Below the pieces are notes generated by a model. That model had not been told where the DNA came from and did not search any database. It worked only from the letters and a program-made list of their open reading frames with translations. Below are positions 27,455 through 36,658 of a stretch of DNA of 64,000 nt, in pieces. The stretch is from contig SOET01000010.1 in assembly GCA_021646465.1 (NCBI GenBank), forward strand, positions 1 through 64,000, read 5' to 3'. This DNA is from Candidatus Kuenenia hertensis. Lineage in GTDB: Bacteria > Planctomycetota > Brocadiia > Brocadiales > Brocadiaceae. Every line of letters starts with the position of its first letter. Positions within the stretch are counted from its first letter, which is position 1. Made by a program: the position numbers and the translations under genes.

Positions 27455-28726
27455 ATGATGGAAGATTGGAAAGAAACAGACTTGGGTTTAATTCCAAGTG
27501 ATTGGAATGAAGGGGTATTATCAAAATATGCAGAGAAACCACAATACGGTTTTACTGATAGTTCTTCAAACAACGGAAACGTGAAGTTTTTGAGAATAAC
27601 AGATATTACTGATATTGGTGTAAATTGGAATGATGTCCCGTTCTGTAACTGCCATGATATCGATAAATATAAATTAAAAAATGGAGATATTGTTTTTGCA
27701 CGAATTGGAGCAACAACAGGAAAGAGTTACATAATAAAAAACCCACCTTTAGCAGTATTTGCATCGTACTTAATACGAGTTAGAACAAAAAATGATTTGC
27801 TCTCTGATTATCTAATTTATTATTTCAGTTCTGAATATTATTGGAGACAGATTAATTGTCAAAAGGGAACTAATTTAAAAGGCGGGGTAAATGGGTCAAT
27901 TCTTAGCACCTTGAAAATAATTCTCCCCTCCCTTCCCGAACAACACAAAATCGCCTACATCCTCAGTACAGTGCAGAAAGCCATCGAACAGCAGGACAAG
28001 CTTATCTGCACCACCACGGAATTGAAAAAAGCCCTGATGCAGAAACTCTTTACTGAAGGGACGAAGGGTGAAAAGCAGAAGCAAACCGAGATTGGTCTTG
28101 CTCCAGAGAGTTGGGAGGTGGTGGAGTTATCATATGTATGTGAAAAACCACAGTATGGTTTCACAGATAGTGCTTCAACTCAAGGTAATGCGAAATTCTT
28201 GAGGATTACTGATATTACAGAATTCGGAGTTAACTGGAATGATGTACCCTTTTGTAACTGTCCCGATTTTGAAAAATATGAATTGAAAGATGGTGATATT
28301 GTATTTGCACGAATTGGCGCAACTACTGGAAAAAGTTATTTAATATCAAATCCACCTAAAAGTGTTTATGCTTCTTATCTAATTCGTGTTAGGTGTAAAG
28401 ATGAAATTTTACCAGGCTTTTTGATTTACTATTTCGTGTCTGACCAATATTGGAAGCAAATTGATACTACAAAAGGAAATAATTTAAAGGGTGGTGTTAA
28501 TGGCTCTATCCTAAGTAAACTCCTAACGCCAAAACCAAGTATTAAGGAGCAAAAAAGTATATCAGATATGTTTAAAGTACTTGATAATAAGCTGGCATTT
28601 TGCATAAAGAAAAAACAAACCCTCACCGACCTCTTCAAAACCCTTCTCCACGAACTTATGACTGGTCAGCGGAGGGTTCACGAAATAGATTTTGATACAC
28701 AAATACAAGAGGCTGCCCATGCCTAA
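27455..28726 (+). CDS. hsdS: Type I restriction-modification specificity subunit
   Basis: 423 residues with two target-recognition domains (about 18-155 and 215-360), each followed by a conserved coiled-coil spacer (EQHKIAYILSTVQKAIEQQDKLI; EQKSISDMFKVLDNKLAFCIKKKQ). The two TRDs are unusually alike (roughly 70% by eye): both contain EKPQYGFTDS, KFLRITDIT, GVNWNDVPFCNC, GDIVFARIGATTGKSY and LKGGVNGSILS. Normal HsdS proteins have unrelated TRDs and bind an asymmetric bipartite site; near-identical TRDs imply a symmetric bipartite site. The stop overlaps the start of hsdR by 8 bp. Confidence 0.93.
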   Translation: MMEDWKETDLGLIPSDWNEGVLSKYAEKPQYGFTDSSSNNGNVKFLRITDITDIGVNWNDVPFCNCHDIDKYKLKNGDIVFARIGATTGKSYIIKNPPLAVFASYLIRVRTKNDLLSDYLIYYFSSEYYWRQINCQKGTNLKGGVNGSILSTLKIILPSLPEQHKIAYILSTVQKAIEQQDKLICTTTELKKALMQKLFTEGTKGEKQKQTEIGLAPESWEVVELSYVCEKPQYGFTDSASTQGNAKFLRITDITEFGVNWNDVPFCNCPDFEKYELKDGDIVFARIGATTGKSYLISNPPKSVYASYLIRVRCKDEILPGFLIYYFVSDQYWKQIDTTKGNNLKGGVNGSILSKLLTPKPSIKEQKSISDMFKVLDNKLAFCIKKKQTLTDLFKTLLHELMTGQRRVHEIDFDTQIQEAAHA

Positions 28727-31706
28727 ACCTGCCGAACGTAAGAGCGTGCAATCCCGTATTCTGAAATACGCGCAGGATATTGGCTGGACCTTCGTTTCAC
28801 AAAACGAAGCTGAAGCCCGCAGAGGGTTTGCTTCGACAGGCTCAGCAACCCAACCGGGGGCTGAGGCTCTCGAAGTCCCCGCCATCAAAAGAGAGAAAGC
28901 AAAAAACGCCAGTCGTTTTTTTACCGAAATACTTTTTGAAAAAGTAAAAGAGTTGAATCCCAAATATAGCAATACTAAAGAAGAACTCCTGCGGCAATTG
29001 GATTTGCCGCTTCCCACCATTACCGGCAACCGCGATTTTCTCCAATACCTTCAGGGAGTAAGGACATTTTTCAGCAAGGAAGAAGGCAGGGAATTCAACC
29101 TTCATCTGATTGATTATGAAAACCCCGGCAACAACATTTACGAGGTGACTGAAGAATATTACCTCTTCAACGGCCAATATGCCAACCGCGAAGATGTGGT
29201 TTTTCTTATCAACGGTATTCCTGTTCTGGTGATTGAGTGCAAGAACGCGACCAAAGACGAGGCTATTGCCATCGGCACTGATCAGATACGGAGATATCAC
29301 CGCGAAACACCGGAATTTATGGCGCCGGAGCAGATTTTCACTGTAACAGAAAGCATCGGATTCTCATACGGAGTCACCTGGAATACCATCCGCCGGAATA
29401 TTTTTAATTGGAAAAGCGAGAAACGCCGTGGTGAGCTTGTCGAATCCATAGGGAATCTTGAAGCCAAGATAAAGACATTTTGCGACAGGCAACATATCCT
29501 TGACCTTCTCAAAAAGTTTATTCTCTTTGCCGAGCAGAATGAAGAACTGAACAAGTATATTCTGAGGCAGCACCAGAAGGCCGCCGTCGACAAGGTTGTT
29601 GCGCGGGCGCTCGATCACAAAAAGAATCGTGGGCTTGTCTGGCACACGCAGGGAAGCGGTAAAACCTATACTATGATTAAAGCGGCTGAGCTTCTCTTTA
29701 AAGCCCCGCAAGCGGAAAAACCGACCATTCTTCTTTTAATCGACCGTAATGAACTTGAAGATCAGATGCACAAAAATCTTGTTTCGGTTGGCGTTAACAA
29801 TGTGGAATCCGTTGACAGTATTAAGGACTTGCAAAAGCTTTTAAAAAGCGATTACCGGGGCATTATTGTCAGCATGGTTCATAAGTTCCGGGATATGCCT
29901 GCTGAAATGAATATCAGAAAAAATATTTATGTACTCATAGATGAGGCTCACCGTACAACCGGCGGAGATCTGGGCAACTACCTCATGGCCGCTGTTCCCA
30001 ATGCAACCTTTATCGGCTTCACAGGAACGCCGGTTGATAAAACAGTCTATGGCCGCGGAACTTTCAAAACCTTTGGTATTGATGATCAACAAGGGTATCT
30101 GCACAAGTATTCCATTAAAGACAGTATCGAAGACGGAACAACGCTGCCGCTCTTTTACGGCATGGCGCCCAGTGAATTATTGGTGCCAAAGGAGATACTG
30201 GAAAAGGAGTTTTTGGGACTTGCCGAAGCCTACGGCGTAAATGACATTGATGAACTCAACAAAATTTTGGAACGGGCTGTCAATACAAAGAACTTTTTGA
30301 AAGGCAAAAAGCGGGTTGAGCAGGTTGCCGAGTTTGTTGCCAGACATTACAAGGAAAATGTTGAACCACTGGGATATAAAGCATTTCTGGTTGGCGTAGA
30401 CCGCCCTGCCTGTGCCTTATACAAAAAAGCGTTGGACAAATTCCTGCCGCCGGAATATTCGGAAGTCGTATATACAGGCAACAACAACGATACCGAAGAT
30501 TTAAAAGCCTATCACATTGATGATAAGAGAGAGAAGGAAATCAGAAAAAAGTTTGCCAGGATTGACGAACTGCCCAAAATACTCATTGTAACCGAAAAAC
30601 TTCTGACCGGTTATGATGCCCCGATTTTATATGCCATGTATCTGGACAAACCCATGCGTGACCATACCCTGCTCCAGGCCATAGCAAGGGTAAATCGCCC
30701 TTACGAAAATGAAGAGCGGGAAATGGTAAAACCGCACGGTTTTGTGCTCGATTTTGTCGGTATTTTTGAAAATCTTGAAAGGGCCCTGGCATTTGACAGC
30801 GATGAAATAAACGCTATTGTAAAAGACATTCAGTTGTTGAAACACCTTTTTAAATCAAAAATGGAAAAGGATGTACCTCCTTACCTGCAATTGATTAAAC
30901 ATGGCTTTAACGATAAAGATACCGATACCTTAATTGAGTATTTTCGCGACAAATCGAAACGCAAAGAATTCTTCAAGCTTTTTAAAGAAGTAGAGATGCT
31001 TTATGAAATCATTTCACCTGACAAGTTTCTGCGGCCTTACATTGAAACTTACGCAACGCTATCGTCTATCTATCAGGTAGTGAGAAATGCCTATGCAAAG
31101 AGGATTCAGGTTGACAGGCTATTTCAGAAAAAGACAAATGAACTCATACAAAGCAAGGTTGGCGGGACATATCCCACCTTTGATGACGAATACTTTGAGA
31201 TTAATGAAGAGGCGATAGAATATATCATAAGTAAAAACAAGAATGAAAATACGAAGGTCATTAATTTGGTCAAAAATATTGAAAAAATTGCCGATGAAAA
31301 TGCAGACGATCCTTTTCTGGTTGGTTTAAGAGAAAGGGCCGAAGCCGTTGAAGACCGGTATGAAGACAGGCAACTAAGTACACAGGAAGCCATAGATGAG
31401 CTCCGAAGGATTTACGAAGAGGATATTATACGCAGAAAAGAACAAACGGAGAAAGGCTTTGACGGTCTAACATTCTTTGTTTATAAAACTCTGCTTGACA
31501 AGAACATTGAAAATGCAGAAGAAGTAACCAAACAAATCAGGGAAGAGTTTGTTCATCATCCTCATTGGAAAACCAGCGATAAGGAGTTGAGAGAACTACG
31601 TAAAGCAGTCTATTTTGCCGTTCTTTCAGAAGAAGATGATATCGATAAAGCTGCCAACCTGATAGATGACTTGTTTAACCATTTGTTCACTGCATACGGA
31701 TTATGA
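28719..31706 (+). CDS. hsdR: Type I restriction endonuclease subunit
   Basis: 995 residues from the ATG at 28719 (overlaps hsdS by 8 bp; an earlier ATG at 28692 is less likely). N-terminal PD-(D/E)xK nuclease with ECK near residue 172, helicase Walker A HTQGSGKTY near 311, DEAH near 407, motif VI region LLQAIARVNRPYE, then a helical C-terminal domain binding the methylase. It cleaves unmodified DNA with ATP-driven translocation. Residues about 37-54 (FASTGSATQPGAEALEVP) are encoded by two palindromic repeats inserted in frame between EARRG and the KNAS.FF segment. Confidence 0.93.
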   Translation: MPKPAERKSVQSRILKYAQDIGWTFVSQNEAEARRGFASTGSATQPGAEALEVPAIKREKAKNASRFFTEILFEKVKELNPKYSNTKEELLRQLDLPLPTITGNRDFLQYLQGVRTFFSKEEGREFNLHLIDYENPGNNIYEVTEEYYLFNGQYANREDVVFLINGIPVLVIECKNATKDEAIAIGTDQIRRYHRETPEFMAPEQIFTVTESIGFSYGVTWNTIRRNIFNWKSEKRRGELVESIGNLEAKIKTFCDRQHILDLLKKFILFAEQNEELNKYILRQHQKAAVDKVVARALDHKKNRGLVWHTQGSGKTYTMIKAAELLFKAPQAEKPTILLLIDRNELEDQMHKNLVSVGVNNVESVDSIKDLQKLLKSDYRGIIVSMVHKFRDMPAEMNIRKNIYVLIDEAHRTTGGDLGNYLMAAVPNATFIGFTGTPVDKTVYGRGTFKTFGIDDQQGYLHKYSIKDSIEDGTTLPLFYGMAPSELLVPKEILEKEFLGLAEAYGVNDIDELNKILERAVNTKNFLKGKKRVEQVAEFVARHYKENVEPLGYKAFLVGVDRPACALYKKALDKFLPPEYSEVVYTGNNNDTEDLKAYHIDDKREKEIRKKFARIDELPKILIVTEKLLTGYDAPILYAMYLDKPMRDHTLLQAIARVNRPYENEEREMVKPHGFVLDFVGIFENLERALAFDSDEINAIVKDIQLLKHLFKSKMEKDVPPYLQLIKHGFNDKDTDTLIEYFRDKSKRKEFFKLFKEVEMLYEIISPDKFLRPYIETYATLSSIYQVVRNAYAKRIQVDRLFQKKTNELIQSKVGGTYPTFDDEYFEINEEAIEYIISKNKNENTKVINLVKNIEKIADENADDPFLVGLRERAEAVEDRYEDRQLSTQEAIDELRRIYEEDIIRRKEQTEKGFDGLTFFVYKTLLDKNIENAEEVTKQIREEFVHHPHWKTSDKELRELRKAVYFAVLSEEDDIDKAANLIDDLFNHLFTAYGL
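28824..28880. repeat. Two palindromes inserted in frame in hsdR
   Basis: GGGTTTGC/GCAACCC around TTCGACAGGCTCA (28824-28851), then GGGG/CCCC around GCTGAGGCTCTCGAAGT (28856-28880). Both share the core of the repeats around the GIY-YIG gene. The frame stays open, adding about 18 residues. Confidence 0.85.
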
Positions 31707-31707
31707 T

Positions 31708-32091
31708 ATGAATACATGGAAAGACAAAAAAGAATTTAAGTCATGTGTTCACGAATATGCCGGTAAGATGAAAATTGAAGTTAAGGCATTAGCATTACGC
31801 CCCATGAAGAACAAATGGGCGTCATGTTCAACAGACGGAAATCTCAATTTCAATTCAGAATTATTGGATATTGAAAAAGAATTAGGTGAATATGTTATTG
31901 TCCATGAACTCCTTCATTTTAAAATACCAAATCATGGAAAATTATGGAAAAGTCTGATGTCTGCATACCTGGGAGATTGGGAGATGCTGGACAAAAGACT
32001 GAAAGAAAAGAATTCCACTTCCGTTGTCACATCTCCAGATGAAAAAAACGGGCAGGTTTTAAAGAAGAAAAGAAGATTAAAAAAAACATAA
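31708..32091 (+). CDS. YgjP/DUF45-like zinc metallopeptidase
   Basis: 127 residues from the ATG at 31708, one base after the hsdR stop. Contains RPMKNKWASCSTDGNLNFN and the zinc motif HELLH with a downstream third ligand (NHGKLWKSLM), as in the SprT-like YgjP (M48-related) family, in a shortened form. The tail is lysine-rich. This family is often found attached to type I restriction loci; the tight junction with hsdR supports cotranscription. Role there is not established. Confidence 0.88.
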   Translation: MNTWKDKKEFKSCVHEYAGKMKIEVKALALRPMKNKWASCSTDGNLNFNSELLDIEKELGEYVIVHELLHFKIPNHGKLWKSLMSAYLGDWEMLDKRLKEKNSTSVVTSPDEKNGQVLKKKRRLKKT

Positions 32092-32216
32092 ATATGTAAT
32101 ATTATCTTTTTTTACTGGTTGCGAAAACTTGATTCATCTTTATGTATTTTCTGACTTATCAGCATCAGGTATTTAGTTACAACTTGTTTTGATTTTTACA
32201 ATACCAAGCATAATTT

Positions 32217-34394
32217 ATGGACAACAAAAAGGATAGCATCTATCCGGTCTTACATAAATATTTCGGCTATTCAAAGTTCTATCCGCTTCAGGAAGATATT
32301 ATCAGGTGGGTGTTAGGGCGAAAAGACCTCTTTGTCCTGATGCCGACAGGGGGAGGCAAGTCGTTGTGCTATCAATTGCCCGCCCTTCTTTTCGATGGCA
32401 TAACGGTGGTTGTCTCTCCTTTAATTGCCTTGATGAAGGATCAGGTGGACGGTCTTATAGAGAACGGCATTTCCGCTGCCTTTATCAACAGTTCTTTACG
32501 TTCCGATGGGATCGTCACAAGAAAAAAGGAGCTTGCGGAAGGGAAAACAAAGATTCTTTATATTGCCCCTGAAAGGCTTGCCATGCCTGAGTTTATTAGA
32601 TTCCTACAGGGATTAAAGGTTTCTCTCTTTGCAATTGATGAGTCGCATTGTATTTCCGAATGGGGACACGATTTCAGGCCGGAATACCGGCAGTTAAGTA
32701 TGTTGAGGCAGCATTTTCCAAAGACGCCGATTATGGCATTGACGGCCACCGCCACACCTTCGGTACAGAGAGATATAATCGAGCAGTTAAAATTAACCGA
32801 TTACCGCATCTTCACTGCCAGTTTTAACAGAAAAAATCTTTTTTATCAGATCATTCCCAAGGATAATCCCTACCACCAGATTCTCTGTTTTTTAAAGGAA
32901 CGAAAAAAGGAATCGGGCATTGTCTATTGCCAGGGACGCAAAACCGTTGAACACCTGGCAGAGAGTTTACAGAATGATGGATATCGCGCCCTTCCCTATC
33001 ATGCCGGACTCTCTGCGGAGATGAGAACGGAAAATCAGGAACGTTTTATTCGTGAAGACGTAGAGATTATTGTGGCAACTATTGCGTTTGGTATGGGCAT
33101 AGATAAACCGAACATACGTTATGTGATACATTACGATTTGCCGAAAAGCATTGAAGGGTATTATCAGGAAACAGGCCGTGCCGGCAGGGATGGGCTAAAG
33201 AGTGATTGTATTCTGCTCTTCAGTTATGCTGATAAGATGAAGATTGAATATTTTATTCGACAAAAAGAAGATGAAAACGAAAAGCACGTTGCATATAAAC
33301 AGTTACGGGAGATTGTGTCATATTGTGAAAGCAACGTTTGCCGGAGAAGAATATTGCTGGATTATTTCGGGGAGAAATTCTCGGAACATAATTGCGGGAA
33401 TTGCGATCTCTGCCTCAATCCAAAAGAACAATTCGACGGGACTGTTATTGCACAAAAGCTGTTATCATGTGTTTATCGTGTTGGTGAATGCTTTGGCATG
33501 CATTACGTTATCGACGTCCTTCTGGGTTCAAAAAACCAGAAAGTGCTGCAGAATGGTCACACTGCCCTCTCAACATACGGTATCGGAAAGGAATATTCAA
33601 AACCGCAATGGCTGGCATTTTCACGGGAATTAATCCAGTCGGGTTATCTTTCTCTTGATGGTGAAAAATATCCGGTTTTAAAATTGAACAAGCAGAGCCG
33701 TGAGATATTGCTCGGCAGGAAGAAAGTATTCCTGACAAAACCAGAGGAAACACCTTCATTCGCAGTATCAAAAGAAGATACGAATTATGACCAGGCATTG
33801 TATGAACGCTTGAGAGTACTAAGAAAGTCGATTGCAGACCGGGAATCTATGCCGCCGTATATTATTTTCCATGACACGAGTTTAAAGGAAATGTCAACGC
33901 GGTATCCGCAAACGGCGTCTGATTTAGAAAAGATAAGCGGCGTGGGAGAACTGAAATTAAGGAAATATGGCGCTCTTTTTCTCAAGGAAATATGCGATTA
34001 TTGCAGACAGCACGCAGTAATACCAAAACAGGATAATTTCAAGCAGCGGGCATTTGCAGAGAAGCAAACCAGAACACCCACCATTTACGCAACGTTGGAA
34101 CTCTGTAAAAATAATCTTTCGCTTCAGGAAATAGCCGGGAAAAGAGGGCTCGCAACGTCTACGATCTCCACGCATCTTGAAAAACTTATTCTCGGCGGCG
34201 AGGATGTTTCCATAGACAAATTCGTTGATCCGGGAAAGCAGCAACACATCCGGGCGGCAATCGAAAAATTGGGCGTGGAAGCATTAAGCCCTGTGAAAGA
34301 ATTATTAGGGGAAGGATATTCCTACGATGAAATAAAGCTCGTCAGGGCAGAGATGATGTATGCAATGAGAAAAAAAGAAACAGACACTGAATAG
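32217..34394 (+). CDS. recQ: ATP-dependent DNA helicase RecQ
   Basis: 725 residues: Walker A MPTGGGKS (K48), DESH box at 141 in AIDESHCISEWGHDFRPEYR, helicase C domain with QETGRAGRDG, a zinc site (CESNVCRRR...CGNCDLC), RQC winged helix, an HRDC domain (YERLRVLRKSIADRE to ISGVGELKLRKYG) and a C-terminal HTH_40-like region (CKNNLSLQEIAGKRGLATSTISTHLEKL). It unwinds forks and recombination intermediates. It starts 125 bp after the metallopeptidase, without a clear promoter, and ends in a hairpin. Confidence 0.95.
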   Translation: MDNKKDSIYPVLHKYFGYSKFYPLQEDIIRWVLGRKDLFVLMPTGGGKSLCYQLPALLFDGITVVVSPLIALMKDQVDGLIENGISAAFINSSLRSDGIVTRKKELAEGKTKILYIAPERLAMPEFIRFLQGLKVSLFAIDESHCISEWGHDFRPEYRQLSMLRQHFPKTPIMALTATATPSVQRDIIEQLKLTDYRIFTASFNRKNLFYQIIPKDNPYHQILCFLKERKKESGIVYCQGRKTVEHLAESLQNDGYRALPYHAGLSAEMRTENQERFIREDVEIIVATIAFGMGIDKPNIRYVIHYDLPKSIEGYYQETGRAGRDGLKSDCILLFSYADKMKIEYFIRQKEDENEKHVAYKQLREIVSYCESNVCRRRILLDYFGEKFSEHNCGNCDLCLNPKEQFDGTVIAQKLLSCVYRVGECFGMHYVIDVLLGSKNQKVLQNGHTALSTYGIGKEYSKPQWLAFSRELIQSGYLSLDGEKYPVLKLNKQSREILLGRKKVFLTKPEETPSFAVSKEDTNYDQALYERLRVLRKSIADRESMPPYIIFHDTSLKEMSTRYPQTASDLEKISGVGELKLRKYGALFLKEICDYCRQHAVIPKQDNFKQRAFAEKQTRTPTIYATLELCKNNLSLQEIAGKRGLATSTISTHLEKLILGGEDVSIDKFVDPGKQQHIRAAIEKLGVEALSPVKELLGEGYSYDEIKLVRAEMMYAMRKKETDTE

Positions 34395-34419
34395 CGGATA
34401 CACCGCTATATTATTTTTT
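34391..34419 (+). terminator. Intrinsic terminator after recQ
   Basis: ATAGCGG-ATACA-CCGCTAT overlapping the recQ stop codon, followed by a T-rich run (TTATTTTTT). It separates the convergent recQ and phosphoesterase genes. Confidence 0.65.
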
Positions 34420-35640
34420 CCACGTAAATGAAAATGTATCGATTACTTCCAGTTTCTCTTTCACAAATAACGTTTTAAAAGATGCTTCGTCCGGCAATTC
34501 TCCTGTTAAGTCGCATTTTATTCCCACTACTGAACAGTTGAAAATCAAATTTTTTTCATTTTCCGCGAGTACCGTAACATCAAGAAATTGATACGCCGTT
34601 TCAAAAACAGCACACCCAAAATCGTCTAATGGAATTTGTGTGATGTCGCACCCTCCTCTTCCCGACAATTTTGCGCCTCCTCCCCCGGAAACTACATATA
34701 TGGGGAATTGTAAATTCCCTTTCGCATCCGTTTTGCAAATGCGCTGGTAATTATGATCATGTCCGCTTATGACCATAATAATATTATGAGAGGGTTCGTT
34801 AAAGACCTTTGCGTAACGATTCCGAAATCTGGCAAGGAGAGATGTTTCTTCTAAAATATCAAAACAGCCATGAAAGCCGATGGTATAGGGCGGGTAGTGC
34901 GTACAGATAATTTTTGGTCCGCTAAACTCCTCCAATTCACGCAAAAACCACTGATATTGTTCTTTGTCATTGGGCAATGATGAATTTAATGCAATAAATT
35001 TTATTTTGTGTCCGTCTGTTTCTTTGACAAATGAATACCACGATTGATACTGAGCGGTATTTTTGAATATCTCTTTTAAATACGACGAATATTTAGTGGG
35101 TAATCTATCCATAAATTCTCTTTCCAGCACCTGACGGCTTCTCTCTTTTAATTTTTCTTCCGGAATGGAATAAATTTCTCCGAAAATTTCATCCCAAATT
35201 TTCTCTAATGATGCAGTAGTTTCAGTGTGAGAAGAATACGTGTTTTTAGTATTTCTCTCATGATTTTTTAATTTTGGCAGCAGCTCTTTTATCAGCGCAT
35301 CTATTTTTTTGCCAAAAATCAGTTCGTGGTTACCAATAATGGGATAAAAAGGGATCGGGTTGTCTTTTGTGTAATTATTTTTAACAACCTCTGTAAATTT
35401 TTCAAATTCATTGTAGTAAACCATATCCCCGCTAAATAATATAATGTCCGGTACTCGCCCGCTTATAACCTCCGCGATTGCGTTATGTTTTGTTTGCGGT
35501 TTTTCCATTGTGTCAATATTTCCACGAGTGTCACCATACGCAATAAAATGTAATGTCTCTGCGTGTAATTGATGAAAAAATGAAGAAACAATACATAAAA
35601 TAACGATAATGGAAAGAGAGATTTTTTTATGTTTATTCAT
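34411..35640 (-). CDS. Exported metallophosphoesterase
   Basis: 409 residues: signal peptide (KKISLSIIVILCIVSSFFHQLHA) and a calcineurin-like phosphoesterase domain with AYGDTRGN, LFSGDMVYY, IIGNHE, ICTHYPPY and ISGHDHNYQR, i.e. the full metal-ligand set of purple-acid-phosphatase-like enzymes. Acts outside the cytoplasm on an unknown phosphoester. A helical insertion (about 110-180) lies between the GNHE and THYPP motifs. It follows the superoxide reductase gene by about 100 bp on the same strand. Confidence 0.9.
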   Translation of the reverse strand: MNKHKKISLSIIVILCIVSSFFHQLHAETLHFIAYGDTRGNIDTMEKPQTKHNAIAEVISGRVPDIILFSGDMVYYNEFEKFTEVVKNNYTKDNPIPFYPIIGNHELIFGKKIDALIKELLPKLKNHERNTKNTYSSHTETTASLEKIWDEIFGEIYSIPEEKLKERSRQVLEREFMDRLPTKYSSYLKEIFKNTAQYQSWYSFVKETDGHKIKFIALNSSLPNDKEQYQWFLRELEEFSGPKIICTHYPPYTIGFHGCFDILEETSLLARFRNRYAKVFNEPSHNIIMVISGHDHNYQRICKTDAKGNLQFPIYVVSGGGGAKLSGRGGCDITQIPLDDFGCAVFETAYQFLDVTVLAENEKNLIFNCSVVGIKCDLTGELPDEASFKTLFVKEKLEVIDTFSFTWKK

Positions 35641-35738
35641 AGTCTTTGTATGCGAGAAAATTAAAACTGCAATCCAAGGTGAAGGGAAATGAATTGCAGC
35701 CTTAACTTCCTCATTGAATAAATTGCTTTACGACAATG

Positions 35739-36200
35739 TTAAACGGTTACTTCCTTTATGCTTTCCCAAATGCCATGCAAATTACAACGGGTCATAACCC
35801 TCAACGTGGATGATTTGCTCATGGAAACGGGGATAGTTACTTTCGCTTGCGGGCAGAGAGGGGAAAGTTCTATCCGCGAAACCAATTCAATTCCGAGATA
35901 TATCTCGATCCATTGTATATAATGAGTAGGCGTCATGGGGTGCAGGCTGTGTCCTATTTGAATATCCAGGTCAAAAGGCTCTCCTGCTTTTACCGTGCCA
36001 GGCAATTGCACATAAGGGACGTGCCCTTTTTCTTTGGGAGTCATGCTTAACGGAGGATCTTTTACCCTGTTAATATTCTGAAACCAATCAATTTCATCTG
36101 CTTTTGAAAACTTCAGAGAGCCAATAATCGGAGCCATGCCTATTGCAAGGGAAGAAACGCCAATGGTCTTTAAAAACTTCCTTCTGTCAAAATCTCGCAT
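35739..36200 (-). CDS. Tat-exported superoxide reductase (neelaredoxin-like)
   Basis: 153 residues. The N-terminus has a twin-arginine signal (DRRKFLKTIGVSSLAIGMAP). The rest is the single-iron desulfoferrodoxin domain lacking the N-terminal rubredoxin-like part: His60 in EKGHVPYV, His84/87/93 in GHSLHPMTPTHYIQWIEI, Cys139 and His142 in RCNLHGIW, giving the expected 4-His/1-Cys centre. It reduces superoxide to peroxide without making oxygen, which suits an anaerobe; the Tat signal puts it outside the cytoplasm (or in an internal compartment). Close to the SoxY-like immunoglobulin fold, but the iron ligands favour superoxide reductase. Confidence 0.82.
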   Translation of the reverse strand: MRDFDRRKFLKTIGVSSLAIGMAPIIGSLKFSKADEIDWFQNINRVKDPPLSMTPKEKGHVPYVQLPGTVKAGEPFDLDIQIGHSLHPMTPTHYIQWIEIYLGIELVSRIELSPLCPQAKVTIPVSMSKSSTLRVMTRCNLHGIWESIKEVTV

Positions 36201-36497
36201 AGTACTTCCTCCAAAAAATTTTCAACAAATAATATGATTATCAACTAATAATTATTGCATATTACATTTATTTTTAAAAGAATCAAGCCAATTATGGATT
36301 TTTTGTAGAGACTATGAAGATACCGCTATTTTTACCTCTTTAATGTTTTTGGTATATACCCAGCCCACCCGCCCTTTTGCAGTTTTTACCAAAGCAGCAT
36401 TTCCTACTTTACGAAGAAACAAGATAATAGCTTTTATTGTAAAGAAAAAAATGGGATGTGTCAAAACCATGAAAATCCACTCCTTTGCACATTGTAT

Positions 36498-36568
36498 CAC
36501 AAGCATCCTGCTTGTGTTGTTTAACGCTCAAGCTGCCTGCCTGTCGGCAGCAGACAGGGAAGCTTGAG
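36498..36568. repeat. Two adjacent palindromes upstream of lexA
   Basis: CACAAGCA-tcc-TGCTTGTG (36498-36516) and CTCAAGCT ... AGCTTGAG (36527-36568), the latter holding an inner CTGTCGGCAG hairpin akin to one near 27299. The stretch 36201-36586 holds no convincing gene. Confidence 0.65.
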
Positions 36569-36586
36569 TTGCTTTGGATTTATTAC

Positions 36587-36598
36587 TGAGTTAACTCA
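36587..36598. promoter_or_regulatory. Palindromic operator candidate upstream of lexA
   Basis: TGAGTTAACTCA, a perfect 12-bp palindrome 23 bp upstream of the lexA -35 box. LexA usually controls its own gene, so this may be its binding site; it does not match the E. coli or Bacillus consensus. Confidence 0.4.
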
Positions 36599-36621
36599 AT
36601 AACCATTTTTTAAAATTAAAT

Positions 36622-36649
36622 TTGACAAAGTTTCAATAAAAAATATAAT
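36622..36649 (+). promoter_or_regulatory. Sigma-70 promoter of lexA
   Basis: TTGACA, 16-nt spacer, TATAAT. The -10 box ends only 9 bp before the ATG, so the transcript would start at or within a few bases of the start codon; no SD is visible. Confidence 0.75.
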
Positions 36650-36658
36650 GGTAAACAT

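Noticed and set aside
36343-36567. 74-codon frame upstream of lexA
   Set aside because: Runs through two palindromic repeats and lacks an SD or recognisable domain.
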